Source: Sphingomicrobium astaxanthinifaciens
GTDB lineage: Bacteria; Pseudomonadota; Alphaproteobacteria; Sphingomonadales; Sphingomonadaceae
Length of the DNA: 64,000 bases
Direction: 5' to 3'
Assembly: GCF_022865105.1 (NCBI RefSeq)
Contig: NZ_JAKNYM010000001.1
Span: 558,001-622,000, forward strand
The notes under the pieces are model-generated. The model made no database searches. It was not told where the DNA came from and was given only the letters and a program-made list of their open reading frames with translations. The translations under genes and the position numbers were made by a program. Of the stretch, positions 25,411 through 32,664 are shown one piece after another. How positions within the stretch are numbered: position 1 is the first letter of the stretch; each line of letters opens with the position of its first letter.

Positions 25411-26724
25411 ATGTATCGTTCCGACCTGCCCGCCTATTGGCAGGGCCAGCTGGCCGAATGGGGACCGCGTCTCCTCGTCGCGCTGCTCATTCTCGTCGCC
25501 ACCCACTTCATCGCCAAGGCGGTGCAATGGGCGATCAAGCGCCTCGTCGAGAAGGTGCCCGCGCTGCAGAAGGATCCCGACCAGGACGGTTCCTCGATCG
25601 GTACCGAGCTGGGGCGGCTGGGCTACTGGCTGGTGTGGCTGGTCGGCCTCGTCGCCGCGCTCGAGCCGCTCGGCCTGTCGGACGTGCTGACCCCGGTGAC
25701 GCGGATGACCAACGAAGTCTTCGGCTTCCTGCCCAACCTCATCGGCGCCGTCGTGATCTTCGCGGTCGGGCTGATCATCGCCAAGGTGGCGCGCCATATC
25801 GTCGAGGCGGCGCTGCGCGCGCTCAACATCGAGGACTGGGCGGCGCGCGCCGGGCTGCCGATGGGCGAGAAGCCGGTCAACGTGACCGCCGAGGGCGAGG
25901 CGAGCGAGGGGGCAGCGCCGGCGCGTCACTCGATCGCCAAGGCGGCGGGGATGACGGTCAGCGCCATCATCATCGTCTCGGCCTCGATCGCGGCCCTGCA
26001 GGCGCTGCAGATCGAAGCGATCTCGGGCCCCGCGACCGACATGCTCGAGGTCATCGCGCTCGCCATCCCCAAGGTGATCGCGGGGCTGCTGTGGCTGGCC
26101 ATCGCCTTCGTCATCGGGCGCTGGGTCAAGTCGCTGATCGAGACCATCCTCCCGAGCCTCGGCTTCGACGCGGCGATGCGCTCGATCGGGGTGATGAACG
26201 AGGGCGCCCAGCCCTCGCGCATCGTCGGCGCGGTCGCCTTCGTGGCAGTGATGCTGGCCGCCGCGATCGAGGCGATGCGCTCGATCGGCGGCGACAGCGT
26301 GGCCGCGCTCCTGTTCCAGATCACTGAACTGGGCGGCAAGGTCATCTTCGGCACGGTGATCATCGTCGTCGGGCTGTTCCTGTCGCGCCTGATCGCGCGG
26401 ATCGTCGGCCAGGGCGCGGGCGAGGGCAGCTATGCCGAGACGATCGTCAAATATGCGATCATCGCGCTGTTCACCGCAATCGGGCTGACCTTCATGGGGC
26501 TGGCCAATGAGATCGTGATCCTCGCCTTCGGCCTGATCCTCGGCTCGGCCGCGGTCGCCACCGCGCTGGCCTTCGGGCTCGGCGGGCGCGACGCGGCGGG
26601 GCGGATGCTCGAACGCTGGCAGAGCGAGCGCGCGGGCGCGCCGCAACCACCGGCGCGGCCCAAGAAGCTGCCGCGCGCGGACCGCTCTGGCGGGGACGAC
26701 GGCAGCCAGCCGCCGCTCGTCTGA
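25411..26724 (+). CDS. Multi-pass mechanosensitive-channel-like protein (CmpX type)
   Basis: 437 residues with about ten hydrophobic segments arranged as repeats of a helix pair; repeated elements such as LLVALLILVATHFIAKAVQW, LIGAVVIFAVGLIIAKVARH and VIAGLLWLAIAFVIGRWVKS each end in a basic amphipathic stretch. This is the conserved TM-helix repeat of CmpX-like proteins related to MscS; the last segment AVATALAFGLGGRDAAGRM resembles the MscS pore-helix end. The C-terminal ~35 residues are Pro/Arg-rich. Probably inner membrane, with a role in osmotic or cell-wall homeostasis by analogy. ATG 25411 follows AGGGG. Confidence 0.8.
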   Translation: MYRSDLPAYWQGQLAEWGPRLLVALLILVATHFIAKAVQWAIKRLVEKVPALQKDPDQDGSSIGTELGRLGYWLVWLVGLVAALEPLGLSDVLTPVTRMTNEVFGFLPNLIGAVVIFAVGLIIAKVARHIVEAALRALNIEDWAARAGLPMGEKPVNVTAEGEASEGAAPARHSIAKAAGMTVSAIIIVSASIAALQALQIEAISGPATDMLEVIALAIPKVIAGLLWLAIAFVIGRWVKSLIETILPSLGFDAAMRSIGVMNEGAQPSRIVGAVAFVAVMLAAAIEAMRSIGGDSVAALLFQITELGGKVIFGTVIIVVGLFLSRLIARIVGQGAGEGSYAETIVKYAIIALFTAIGLTFMGLANEIVILAFGLILGSAAVATALAFGLGGRDAAGRMLERWQSERAGAPQPPARPKKLPRADRSGGDDGSQPPLV

Positions 26725-26727
26725 GCG

Positions 26728-27579
26728 ATGCCCGCGCGCTTTGCCCAGACCGTCGCGATCGACTGGTCGGGGGCGAAGGGCGAGCGGCACAAGGGGATCG
26801 CGGTCGCGCGCAAGGAGCGCGGCCGCGCCCCCGCGCTGGTCCGGCCCGGGCACGTCTGGTCGCGCGCCGAGGTGCTCGACTGGCTGCGCCGCGAGGCCTG
26901 CCGCGCGCCCACCCTGTTCGGGTTCGACTTCTCCTTCGCCCCGCCGCTCCTCGAGCGGGGCAGCTACCTGCCCGGCGCCGACGTACCGACGAGCGCCAAG
27001 GCCTTCTGGGCCTATGTCGATGCGGTGTGCGCGGACCCCGATCTCGGCGCCGCCTCGTTCCTCGAGCAACTCCACCGCGAGCATTTCTATTTCGGCAAGG
27101 CCGATGGCGACAAGGCGCGATTCATGTGGTTTCGCGAGGTCGAGAAGCGGCTCAACGCGGCCGGGGGTGGCAAGGCCGCGACCGTCTATGACGCGATCGG
27201 CGCGGCGCAGGTCGCCAAGGCGAGCTTTGCCGGCATGCGGCTCCTCCACCGGCTCGTCGGGCAGGTGCCGGTCTGGCCGTTCGACCCGCTCCCCGAGACC
27301 GGCAGCGTGGTGGTCGAGATCTACGGGCGGCTCTACCTGCGGCGCGCGGGAGGACGCGGTACCAAGCTGCGCAGTGCCGCCGCGCTCGACGCGGCGCTGG
27401 TCGCGCTCGGCAGCCCCCCCGCCGGGCTCGATCACGACCCCAGCGACCATGAAACCGACGCACTGGTGACGGCGGCGGGGATGGCGCAGGTGCTGGCGAC
27501 CGAGGCGGCGCCCTTCGCGCCGCCCGGCCTGACCCCCGCGATCGCCAGCGCCGAGGGCTGGACCTTCGGCGTGGTTTGA
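26728..27579 (+). CDS. Hypothetical protein with DUF429-like nuclease fold
   Basis: 283 residues. The start QTVAIDWSGAKGERHKGIAVA and the later FGFDFSFA and DHDPSDHETDALVTAAGMAQVLA place acidic residues as in RNase H-like folds, similar to DUF429 proteins. No signal peptide or membrane segment. It follows the channel-like gene by 3 bases and is probably co-transcribed. A nuclease or Holliday-junction-resolvase-like activity is only suggested by the fold guess; the substrate is unknown. Confidence 0.6.
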   Translation: MPARFAQTVAIDWSGAKGERHKGIAVARKERGRAPALVRPGHVWSRAEVLDWLRREACRAPTLFGFDFSFAPPLLERGSYLPGADVPTSAKAFWAYVDAVCADPDLGAASFLEQLHREHFYFGKADGDKARFMWFREVEKRLNAAGGGKAATVYDAIGAAQVAKASFAGMRLLHRLVGQVPVWPFDPLPETGSVVVEIYGRLYLRRAGGRGTKLRSAAALDAALVALGSPPAGLDHDPSDHETDALVTAAGMAQVLATEAAPFAPPGLTPAIASAEGWTFGVV

Positions 27580-27600
27580 GCCTAAGGCGAGCGCGCGGTC

Positions 27601-27673
27601 GCCGGCTTAGCTCAGCTGGTAGAGCAGCGGTTTTGTAAACCGAAGGTCGCGGGTTCGACCCCTGCAGCCGGCA
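27601..27673 (+). tRNA. tRNA-Thr (anticodon UGU)
   Basis: Acceptor GCCGGCT (27601-27607) pairs with AGCCGGC (27666-27672), discriminator A. D-arm GCTCAGCTGGTAGAGC, anticodon loop TTTGTAA with TGT at 27634-27636, and T-arm GCGGGTTCGACCCCTGC are standard. The outermost anticodon-stem pair is G27-A43, a mismatch. CCA is not encoded (ACCG follows). Confidence 0.95.
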
Positions 27674-27675
27674 CC

Positions 27676-27717
27676 GCGATGCCCCAAGCCCGTCCGGGGG
27701 ACGGGCGACGGCATCGC
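27676..27717. terminator. Long GC-rich stem-loop after tRNA-Thr
   Basis: GCGATGCC (27676-27683) pairs with GGCATCGC (27710-27717) and, inside it, GCCCGTC (27688-27694) pairs with GACGGGC (27700-27706). It sits three bases after the tRNA and before the end of the convergent receptor gene. There is no T-run, so a bidirectional or Rho-assisted terminator or tRNA 3' processing barrier is the likely role. Confidence 0.5.
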
Positions 27718-27784
27718 CGCCGCGAAGACGGCGCGCCCTTCGTCCTCCCAGACGATCGCGGCCGCGGCGCCCGCGCCATCGCGC

Positions 27785-29914
27785 TCAGAAGTTGAGCCGC
27801 GCCGAGACGCGCAGGTCGCGCCCGGCAAGCGGGACGAAATCCTTGGTGAAGCTGGCGTGGCGCCGCGCGGTGACATCGAACAGGTTGTTGGCCTGGAGGA
27901 TGAACACCATCTCCGACCGCTCGCCCAGCGGCTTCCAGCTCAGCGAGGCATTGACGAGCGTGAAGCCGTCGGTCGGGGTCTCGAAGGACGCGATGCGATC
28001 TTGCGTCGTGACATGCTCGACCTCGCCGCGCAGCGACAGGGCGTCGCGCGATAGCGTCAGCCCGCTGCCGATCCGCAGCGGCGGGATCCGCGGGACCGGC
28101 GCGCCGTCAGCCAGCGTGGCGCGGACATAATCGGCCACGACATCGCCCTCGAGGCTCCAGCGGCCGTCCTGCCAGAGCGGTGCGCTGGCCTCGAACTCCA
28201 CGCCCCAGAAATCGGCCCCCTGCTGGCGATATTCGAACAGCGGGAGCTCGCTTTCCTCTTCCTCGAGCCCGGTGTCGGCGAGATAGATATAATCGTCGAA
28301 CCAGTTGGCCCAGAGCGCCGCCCGCACGGCCACACCACGCCCTTCGTAGCGGGCGAAGAGTTCGCCGCCGACACTACTTTCCACCTCGAGATCGCGATTA
28401 CTGACCTCATATGCCTGCGTCGCGATATGCGGGCCGACCGAGAAGAGCTCCTCGGGGCTCGGCGCGCGTTCGGTGTAGGACAGGTTGGCGCCGACGGTGC
28501 CGTCGGGGGCGACCTCGTAATTGGCGCCGAGCGCGCCCGAGACGGCGGTATAGTCGCGGCGGATGTCGAAGAAACCGCTCTCGTGATCGGTGAAATCGAG
28601 ACGCAGCGCGCCCTCGACGCCGAGCGCACCCGGCTGATATTCCTCGACCGCGAAGAGGCCGATGCTCGACGACCTGTTGTCGCGCAGGAAGGCTTCCTCC
28701 CCGACCGCGTCGAAGTGGCGATGGTAATATTGCACGCCGAAGGCCCCGTGGAGGCCGTCGCGGTCACGCTGCTTCAGTTCAAGGCGGCCTTCGACCCCGT
28801 TCGAATCGAACACCGTGCCGACTTCCTCGCCCTCGAATTCGGTGTGGGTGTAATCGGCGGCGGCAAGGCGCAGCGTGGCGCTTTCGAAGAAGCCGTCGAG
28901 ATAGACCCGCGCGCGAGCATCGAAACGCTCCTGGCGCATGCCGATCGAGACGAGTTCCTCGCCCTCTTCTTCTGCGCCTTCCTCGTCGCCATGTTCATCG
29001 CCTTCCTCACCCTCGTGGGGATGATGCGCCCCGGGGCGGGTGGGCACGCCATAATCGGTATCGAAGAGGCTGACCGAAGCGCCGAGCTCGAAGCGATCGC
29101 CGACATAGCCGAGGCCGGCTGCAGCCGACCATTGTTCGAACCCGCTGTTGGGCAGGACGTCGCGAAGGTTGGCGAGTTCGGCAAGTTCCTCGGCTTCCTC
29201 GATATTGCCTTCCGCGCGCTCGGTGGCGGATTCCTCGAGCGCCTCGGCGCGCAGCGCGTCGGACAGGACGAAGCCCCCGACCTCGAGATCCTCGCCGCGG
29301 TTCCAGCTGCCGTCGAGGTGAGCGTAGAGGCCATCGGTCAGTTCGACATCGAGCGATGCGCCGAGCGCGCTGCCATCATCGGCGCTCCGCAGCTGGAAGA
29401 AACCGTCGAAATGATAGGGTTCGCCGGTGTCGGTGCGCGGGATGCGGCGGTCGATCACGTTGACCGCGCCGCCGATGGCCTGCCCGCCGAAGATCAGCAC
29501 CGCGGGGCCGCGCAGCACCTCTATCCGCTCGGCGGTGAGCGGGTCGATGGTCACGGCATGGTCGGCCGAGGTGTTGGACACGTCGATCGAGCCGAGGCCG
29601 TCGTTGAGGACGCGCACGCGCTCGCCCGAGAAGCCGCGCAGGACGGGGCGCGAGGCGCCCGGCGAGAAGCTCGTCGCGCTGACGCCCGGCAGCTGGGCCA
29701 GCATGTCGCCGACTTGCGGTTCGAGGTTGCGGGTGAGTTCCTCGCCCTCGACCACCGAGGCGCCGGCGAGGAGGTCGAGCCCCTCGATGACGTGGCCGGT
29801 AATGACGATCCGGTCTTCCTCCGCGTCGTCCTGGTCCGAGGGCACGGGTTGGGCGAGGGGGGCGGCGGCCTGCACCAGCGCGATTGCCGTCGAGGAAAGC
29901 GTGAGACCGAGCAT
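27785..29914 (-). CDS. TonB-dependent outer-membrane receptor, ZnuD-like
   Basis: 709 residues: short signal peptide, plug domain (from ~residue 50; GDMLAQLPGVSATSFSPGAS, VLRGPAVLIFGGQAIGGAVNVID) and a 22-strand barrel ending in F (LRVSARLNF). Around residue 300 an extracellular loop is strikingly acidic and His-containing: PGAHHPHEGEEGDEHGDEE followed by more Glu. Such a loop and the plug sequence resemble the zinc receptor ZnuD, so import of zinc (or another divalent metal) is likely but inferred. ATG 29914 follows GAAGGA. Energy would come from a TonB system such as the tonB gene at 58.1 kb. Confidence 0.85.
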   Translation of the reverse strand: MLGLTLSSTAIALVQAAAPLAQPVPSDQDDAEEDRIVITGHVIEGLDLLAGASVVEGEELTRNLEPQVGDMLAQLPGVSATSFSPGASRPVLRGFSGERVRVLNDGLGSIDVSNTSADHAVTIDPLTAERIEVLRGPAVLIFGGQAIGGAVNVIDRRIPRTDTGEPYHFDGFFQLRSADDGSALGASLDVELTDGLYAHLDGSWNRGEDLEVGGFVLSDALRAEALEESATERAEGNIEEAEELAELANLRDVLPNSGFEQWSAAAGLGYVGDRFELGASVSLFDTDYGVPTRPGAHHPHEGEEGDEHGDEEGAEEEGEELVSIGMRQERFDARARVYLDGFFESATLRLAAADYTHTEFEGEEVGTVFDSNGVEGRLELKQRDRDGLHGAFGVQYYHRHFDAVGEEAFLRDNRSSSIGLFAVEEYQPGALGVEGALRLDFTDHESGFFDIRRDYTAVSGALGANYEVAPDGTVGANLSYTERAPSPEELFSVGPHIATQAYEVSNRDLEVESSVGGELFARYEGRGVAVRAALWANWFDDYIYLADTGLEEEESELPLFEYRQQGADFWGVEFEASAPLWQDGRWSLEGDVVADYVRATLADGAPVPRIPPLRIGSGLTLSRDALSLRGEVEHVTTQDRIASFETPTDGFTLVNASLSWKPLGERSEMVFILQANNLFDVTARRHASFTKDFVPLAGRDLRVSARLNF

Positions 29915-29929
29915 GGACGTCCTTCAAAA

Positions 29930-29944
29930 GTAACAATGTATCAC
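29930..29944 (-). promoter_or_regulatory. Weak Zur-like site before the ZnuD-like receptor
   Basis: GTGATACATTGTTAC (minus strand) is an imperfect palindrome (four of seven pairs match) located 16 bases before the receptor start, with the AT-rich character of alphaproteobacterial Zur boxes. The match is partial, so this is a suggestion only. Confidence 0.2.
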
Positions 29945-30021
29945 GAGCGCCCTGCCTAGGGTTGAGGACGGAGCGCGGCAAGAGGGTCCTTGGACGAAAT
30001 CACCTCGCCCGGCGATGAACG

Positions 30022-30060
30022 GCAAAAAGGGACCCCGCCGGGCGCGGCGGGACCCCTTGT
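30022..30060 (-). terminator. Rho-independent terminator of the psp operon
   Basis: On the minus strand the stem AAGGGGTCCCGCC pairs with GGCGGGGTCCCTT and is followed by TTTTT (30028-30024). It lies about 35 bases after the pspB-like stop, closing the phage-shock transcript. Confidence 0.8.
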
Positions 30061-30093
30061 CGGGAGCGGCGAGCGGTGGGTGGGGCGACGCGC

Positions 30094-30324
30094 CTAGGGG
30101 TCGATCCCCGCCGCGATCGCCTCCAGCTTGCGCACCCGCTCGCGCAGGTCGGCGATCTCGATCATCCCGCCCGCCGGCGCGAGATCGGCATCGATCTGCC
30201 CGTCCAGTTCGGCCCGCTTCAATTCGAGCCAGCCGGCGAAGGCCCGCAGTCCGGCAAAGGCGGCCAGCGCAGCCACGGCGAGCACCGACAGGCCGACAAG
30301 GGCAATGCTCAGCGGATCGGTCAT
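30094..30324 (-). CDS. pspB: PspB-like small membrane protein
   Basis: 76 residues: one N-terminal membrane helix (PLSIALVGLSVLAVAALAAFAGLRA) and a C-terminal coiled coil ending IADLRERVRKLEAI, which resembles the C-terminal helix of PspB. In enterobacteria PspB with PspC senses membrane stress and relieves PspA inhibition of PspF. Here it is the last gene, giving the order A-C-B, and its start overlaps the pspC stop by one base. The match to PspB is by architecture plus the C-terminal motif, so the name is provisional. Confidence 0.6.
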   Translation of the reverse strand: MTDPLSIALVGLSVLAVAALAAFAGLRAFAGWLELKRAELDGQIDADLAPAGGMIEIADLRERVRKLEAIAAGIDP

Positions 30325-30782
30325 CAGGCGTCTCCTTCACTCGCGGCACGCGCCTCGTCGGCGGGTGCCGTCTTTGCTTTCTTGGCTTCGACCTTGGTGC
30401 GCAGTTCCTCGATCTCGCGGGCGAGCCGCTCGCTGTCGTGGCTATGGAGGTGGTGGTCGATCGCCATCATCTGCCGATCGCGCGCATCGAGCTTGGTGCG
30501 CAGGTCGTGGAGCGAGCCGCGCGCGGCGCGGGTCTCGCTGCCGCGGCCGGCACCGCGGCGGTCGCCGCCCATTTCGCGGGCGCGCATCACGGTCAGCGCC
30601 AACCCGGCGGCGATATAGCCCCCGACCGCCAGCTCCCATTCGATGAACAGGAACACGAACAGGAAGGCGAGGCGCAGGAAGGTCGGGTCGGTCCCGAAGC
30701 GACGCCCGGCGGCGGCGCAGACGCCCGCGAGCTTCTTGTCTTCGCGCGCGAGGCTGTAGCGATAGTGCTTGGCGTTGCTCAT
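30324..30782 (-). CDS. pspC: Phage shock protein C (PspC domain)
   Basis: 152 residues. The PspC domain occupies ~1-70: YRYSLAREDKKLAGVCAAAGRRFGTDPTFLRLAFL followed by hydrophobic segments FVFLFIEW and LAVGGYIAAGLALTV. The remaining ~80 residues are a charged, coiled-coil-like tail (ERLAREIEELRTKVEAKKAK) not present in the shortest PspC proteins. Inner membrane. Starts in an ATGA overlap with pspA. Senses envelope stress with PspB in known systems. Confidence 0.88.
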   Translation of the reverse strand: MSNAKHYRYSLAREDKKLAGVCAAAGRRFGTDPTFLRLAFLFVFLFIEWELAVGGYIAAGLALTVMRAREMGGDRRGAGRGSETRAARGSLHDLRTKLDARDRQMMAIDHHLHSHDSERLAREIEELRTKVEAKKAKTAPADEARAASEGDA

Positions 30783-31474
30783 TCGGGTTCCCCTTGGTCG
30801 CCCGCGCCCCTGGCGGCACGGGCCTTCTTCATTTCCTCGAGCGCCTCGAGCGCTCGTTCTTCGGCCTTGAGTTCGGCGAATTCGTCTTCGAGGCTGCGCG
30901 CGCCCAGCCCCATCGCGTCGGCATGACCTTCGGCCATGTCGGCGCGGCGTTCGAGCTGGTCGAAGCGCGCGAAGGCTTCCTCGGTCCGCTCGCCGTAGAG
31001 GAGTTCGCGGGCGCGGGCGCGGCTCATCGCGCTCTCGATCCGGCTGGCGATCGAGGCCTGCCGCGCGCGCGCCTCGTTGAGCTTGGACTGGAGCCGCTGG
31101 ATGTCGGCCTCATAGCCCTTGAGCACCCGTTCGATGCCCGCCATCTCGCTGGCGAGGCTGCCGAGCATGTCATCGACGCGGCTGCGTTCGATCAGCGCCT
31201 GCTTGGCCAGGTCTTCGCGGCCCTTGGCGAGCGCCAGTTCGGCGCGGTCCTGCCAGTCGCCGGCCATGCGCTCTAGCCGACCATGCGCGGCGCGCATCTC
31301 CTTGAGGTCGGCGATCGCCCGGGCGGCGGTGGCCCGCGTCTCGGCGAGCACGTCCTCCATCTCCATGATGATCATGCGGATCATCTTGGCGGGGTCGGCA
31401 CTCTTTTCGAGCAGTTCGTTGACGTTGGCCGCGATGATGTCGCGGGCACGCGTGAAGATCGGTCCCGACAGCAT
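30779..31474 (-). CDS. pspA: Phage shock protein A
   Basis: 231 residues from ATG 31474. PspA/IM30 family: GPIFTRARDIIAANVNELLE is the amphipathic membrane-binding helix, SADPAKMIRMIIMEMEDVLA the next conserved helix, and the remainder is a long coiled coil that forms ESCRT-III-like assemblies protecting a damaged inner membrane. The frame is open up to ATG 31594, which would add 40 residues of no recognisable sequence and bury the membrane helix; AAGG before 31474 and the family length favour the shorter form. If the upstream start is used, it would be coupled to the microprotein stop. Confidence 0.88.
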   Translation of the reverse strand: MLSGPIFTRARDIIAANVNELLEKSADPAKMIRMIIMEMEDVLAETRATAARAIADLKEMRAAHGRLERMAGDWQDRAELALAKGREDLAKQALIERSRVDDMLGSLASEMAGIERVLKGYEADIQRLQSKLNEARARQASIASRIESAMSRARARELLYGERTEEAFARFDQLERRADMAEGHADAMGLGARSLEDEFAELKAEERALEALEEMKKARAARGAGDQGEPE

Positions 31475-31586
31475 CGCCTTCAGCGGGGGCAGCGCACGCC
31501 CCTCCCCGGCGCCCGCGCTCTCGCTCCGCCCCAGCGGCTCGAGGTTGCGCACGCGCTTTTTCGGCTGGGCGTGGATCGGGGTCAGG

Positions 31587-31721
31587 TCAGGCATGGGCAG
31601 GCATCTCGATCGGGCTGGCGGACAGGTCGCTCGGGGCGACGGCGGCGCCGATCGCGATCGAACTCATCAGGATCGAGGCGACGGCAGCCACGAGGTGGCG
31701 TTGGAAATTGCTTCCGAACAT
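31587..31721 (-). CDS. 44-residue exported/membrane microprotein leading the psp operon
   Basis: MFGSNFQRHLVAAVASILMS, then SIAIGAAVAPSDLSASPIEM and four more residues: a short basic N-terminus, one hydrophobic helix (~10-30) and a polar tail. It starts 54 bases after the predicted sigma-54 transcription start with an excellent ribosome site (AAAGGGGAG), and is the first gene of the psp transcript. Single-pass membrane or secreted peptide; not a known Psp protein. A role in tuning PspA or PspB/C is inferred from position alone. Confidence 0.65.
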   Translation of the reverse strand: MFGSNFQRHLVAAVASILMSSIAIGAAVAPSDLSASPIEMPAHA

Positions 31722-31784
31722 GATCTTCAAACTCCCCTTTGGCGTTGCGGCGGGATCGTCGCTGCGAACCGCCTGCCCCATACT

Positions 31785-31802
31785 ATGCAGGAGGCGTGCC
31801 AA
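31785..31802 (-). promoter_or_regulatory. Sigma-54 promoter of the psp operon
   Basis: TTGGCACGCCTCCTGCAT on the minus strand matches the sigma-54 consensus TGGCACG-N4-TTGCW with one change, and GG and GC are exactly ten bases apart. Transcription would start near 31775. A GGCACCGTGCC palindrome at 31878-31888, about 105 bases upstream of the start, could be an activator site. No pspF gene lies next to the operon. Confidence 0.85.
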
Positions 31803-31965
31803 TTTGTTTTTCGTTGGAAACCGGGGGTTTTTGCCGGCGGCGCGGCGGGGGTGGTGGGATTTGCCACCATGGAATGGGGCACCGTGCCAAGCGGACCCGC
31901 ACGGCGGGCTCGTGCGTTCCCCCCAAAACCGTCGCCCATCGCGGCGACTATCGAGGAGATCGGTC

Positions 31966-32214
31966 ATGTTCTTTCGTCGTATCGCCACCGGACTTGCCGG
32001 TCGCCAGGTCTCGCGCGCGCTCGGCGGCGGGACGCTCGGCACCGTGGCCGCTGCCGCGCTGCCCTTTGTCGCCAAGCGCGGGCTGGGGCCGCTCGGGGCC
32101 GCGCTGACCGCGGGCTGGGCGGTCCGCAAGGGGCTCGAATGGCGGCGCAACCGCCGGCTGCGCGAGCAGGCCTATCCCGACGCCCGCGTGCCCGTCACGC
32201 CGCCGCCGGCCTGA
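31966..32214 (+). CDS. Small hypothetical protein divergent from psp
   Basis: 82 residues from ATG 31966, preceded by GAGGAG. Ala/Gly-rich with a possible hydrophobic stretch (GGGTLGTVAAAALPFVA, LGPLGAALTAGWAV) between basic ends, ending in WRRNRRLREQAYPDARVPVT. Probably membrane associated. Not recognised. It shares the intergenic region with the psp promoter and may be part of the same stress response, which is an inference from position. Confidence 0.55.
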   Translation: MFFRRIATGLAGRQVSRALGGGTLGTVAAAALPFVAKRGLGPLGAALTAGWAVRKGLEWRRNRRLREQAYPDARVPVTPPPA

Positions 32215-32274
32215 TCGGGCGCGAGGCGCGGCACCGCGGGGGGCACGTGAGCGCCCCCGGGCACACGCCGGTCG

Positions 32275-32547
32275 TCAGCCCTCGGGCTGGGCGTCGTCCT
32301 CGCCCTCGACATAGGGCTCGACCTTGCCCTTGAGCTTGATGGTCATCGGGTTGCCGTAACGGTCGCGGCTGCGCCCGGCAGCGATCCGGATCCACCCCTC
32401 GGACAGGCAATATTCCTCGACATTGGTCTTCTCGGCACCGTTGAAGCGGATGCCGATCCCCTTGGCGAGGAGGTCGCCGTCAAAATAGGGGCTCTTGGGG
32501 TCCATCGACAGCCGGTCGGGCAGTTCGGTCTTTTGGTTCTCGCTCAT
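32275..32547 (-). CDS. DUF3297 family protein
   Basis: 90 residues matching DUF3297 throughout: LPDRLSMDPKSPYFDGDLLA, GIGIRFNGAEKTNVEEYC, GWIRIAAGRSRDRYGNPMTI. Soluble, cytoplasmic, conserved in proteobacteria; function unknown. It stands alone, convergent with the small gene before it and divergent from the amidohydrolase gene. Confidence 0.85.
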   Translation of the reverse strand: MSENQKTELPDRLSMDPKSPYFDGDLLAKGIGIRFNGAEKTNVEEYCLSEGWIRIAAGRSRDRYGNPMTIKLKGKVEPYVEGEDDAQPEG

Positions 32548-32664
32548 GGTCCCGCGCTTAGCGCCCCCACGCGCGCGGCGTCAATCGCCGCCGGTCGAAG
32601 GAGCGATTGCCAAGCCCCGATCCCCTGCCCATAGTCGCGCGCAAACTCTCAGGGGACTATCCGT

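Noticed and set aside
31475-31594. N-terminal 40-residue extension of PspA
   Set aside because: No resemblance to PspA and it would move the membrane-binding helix away from the N-terminus; kept only as an alternative start.
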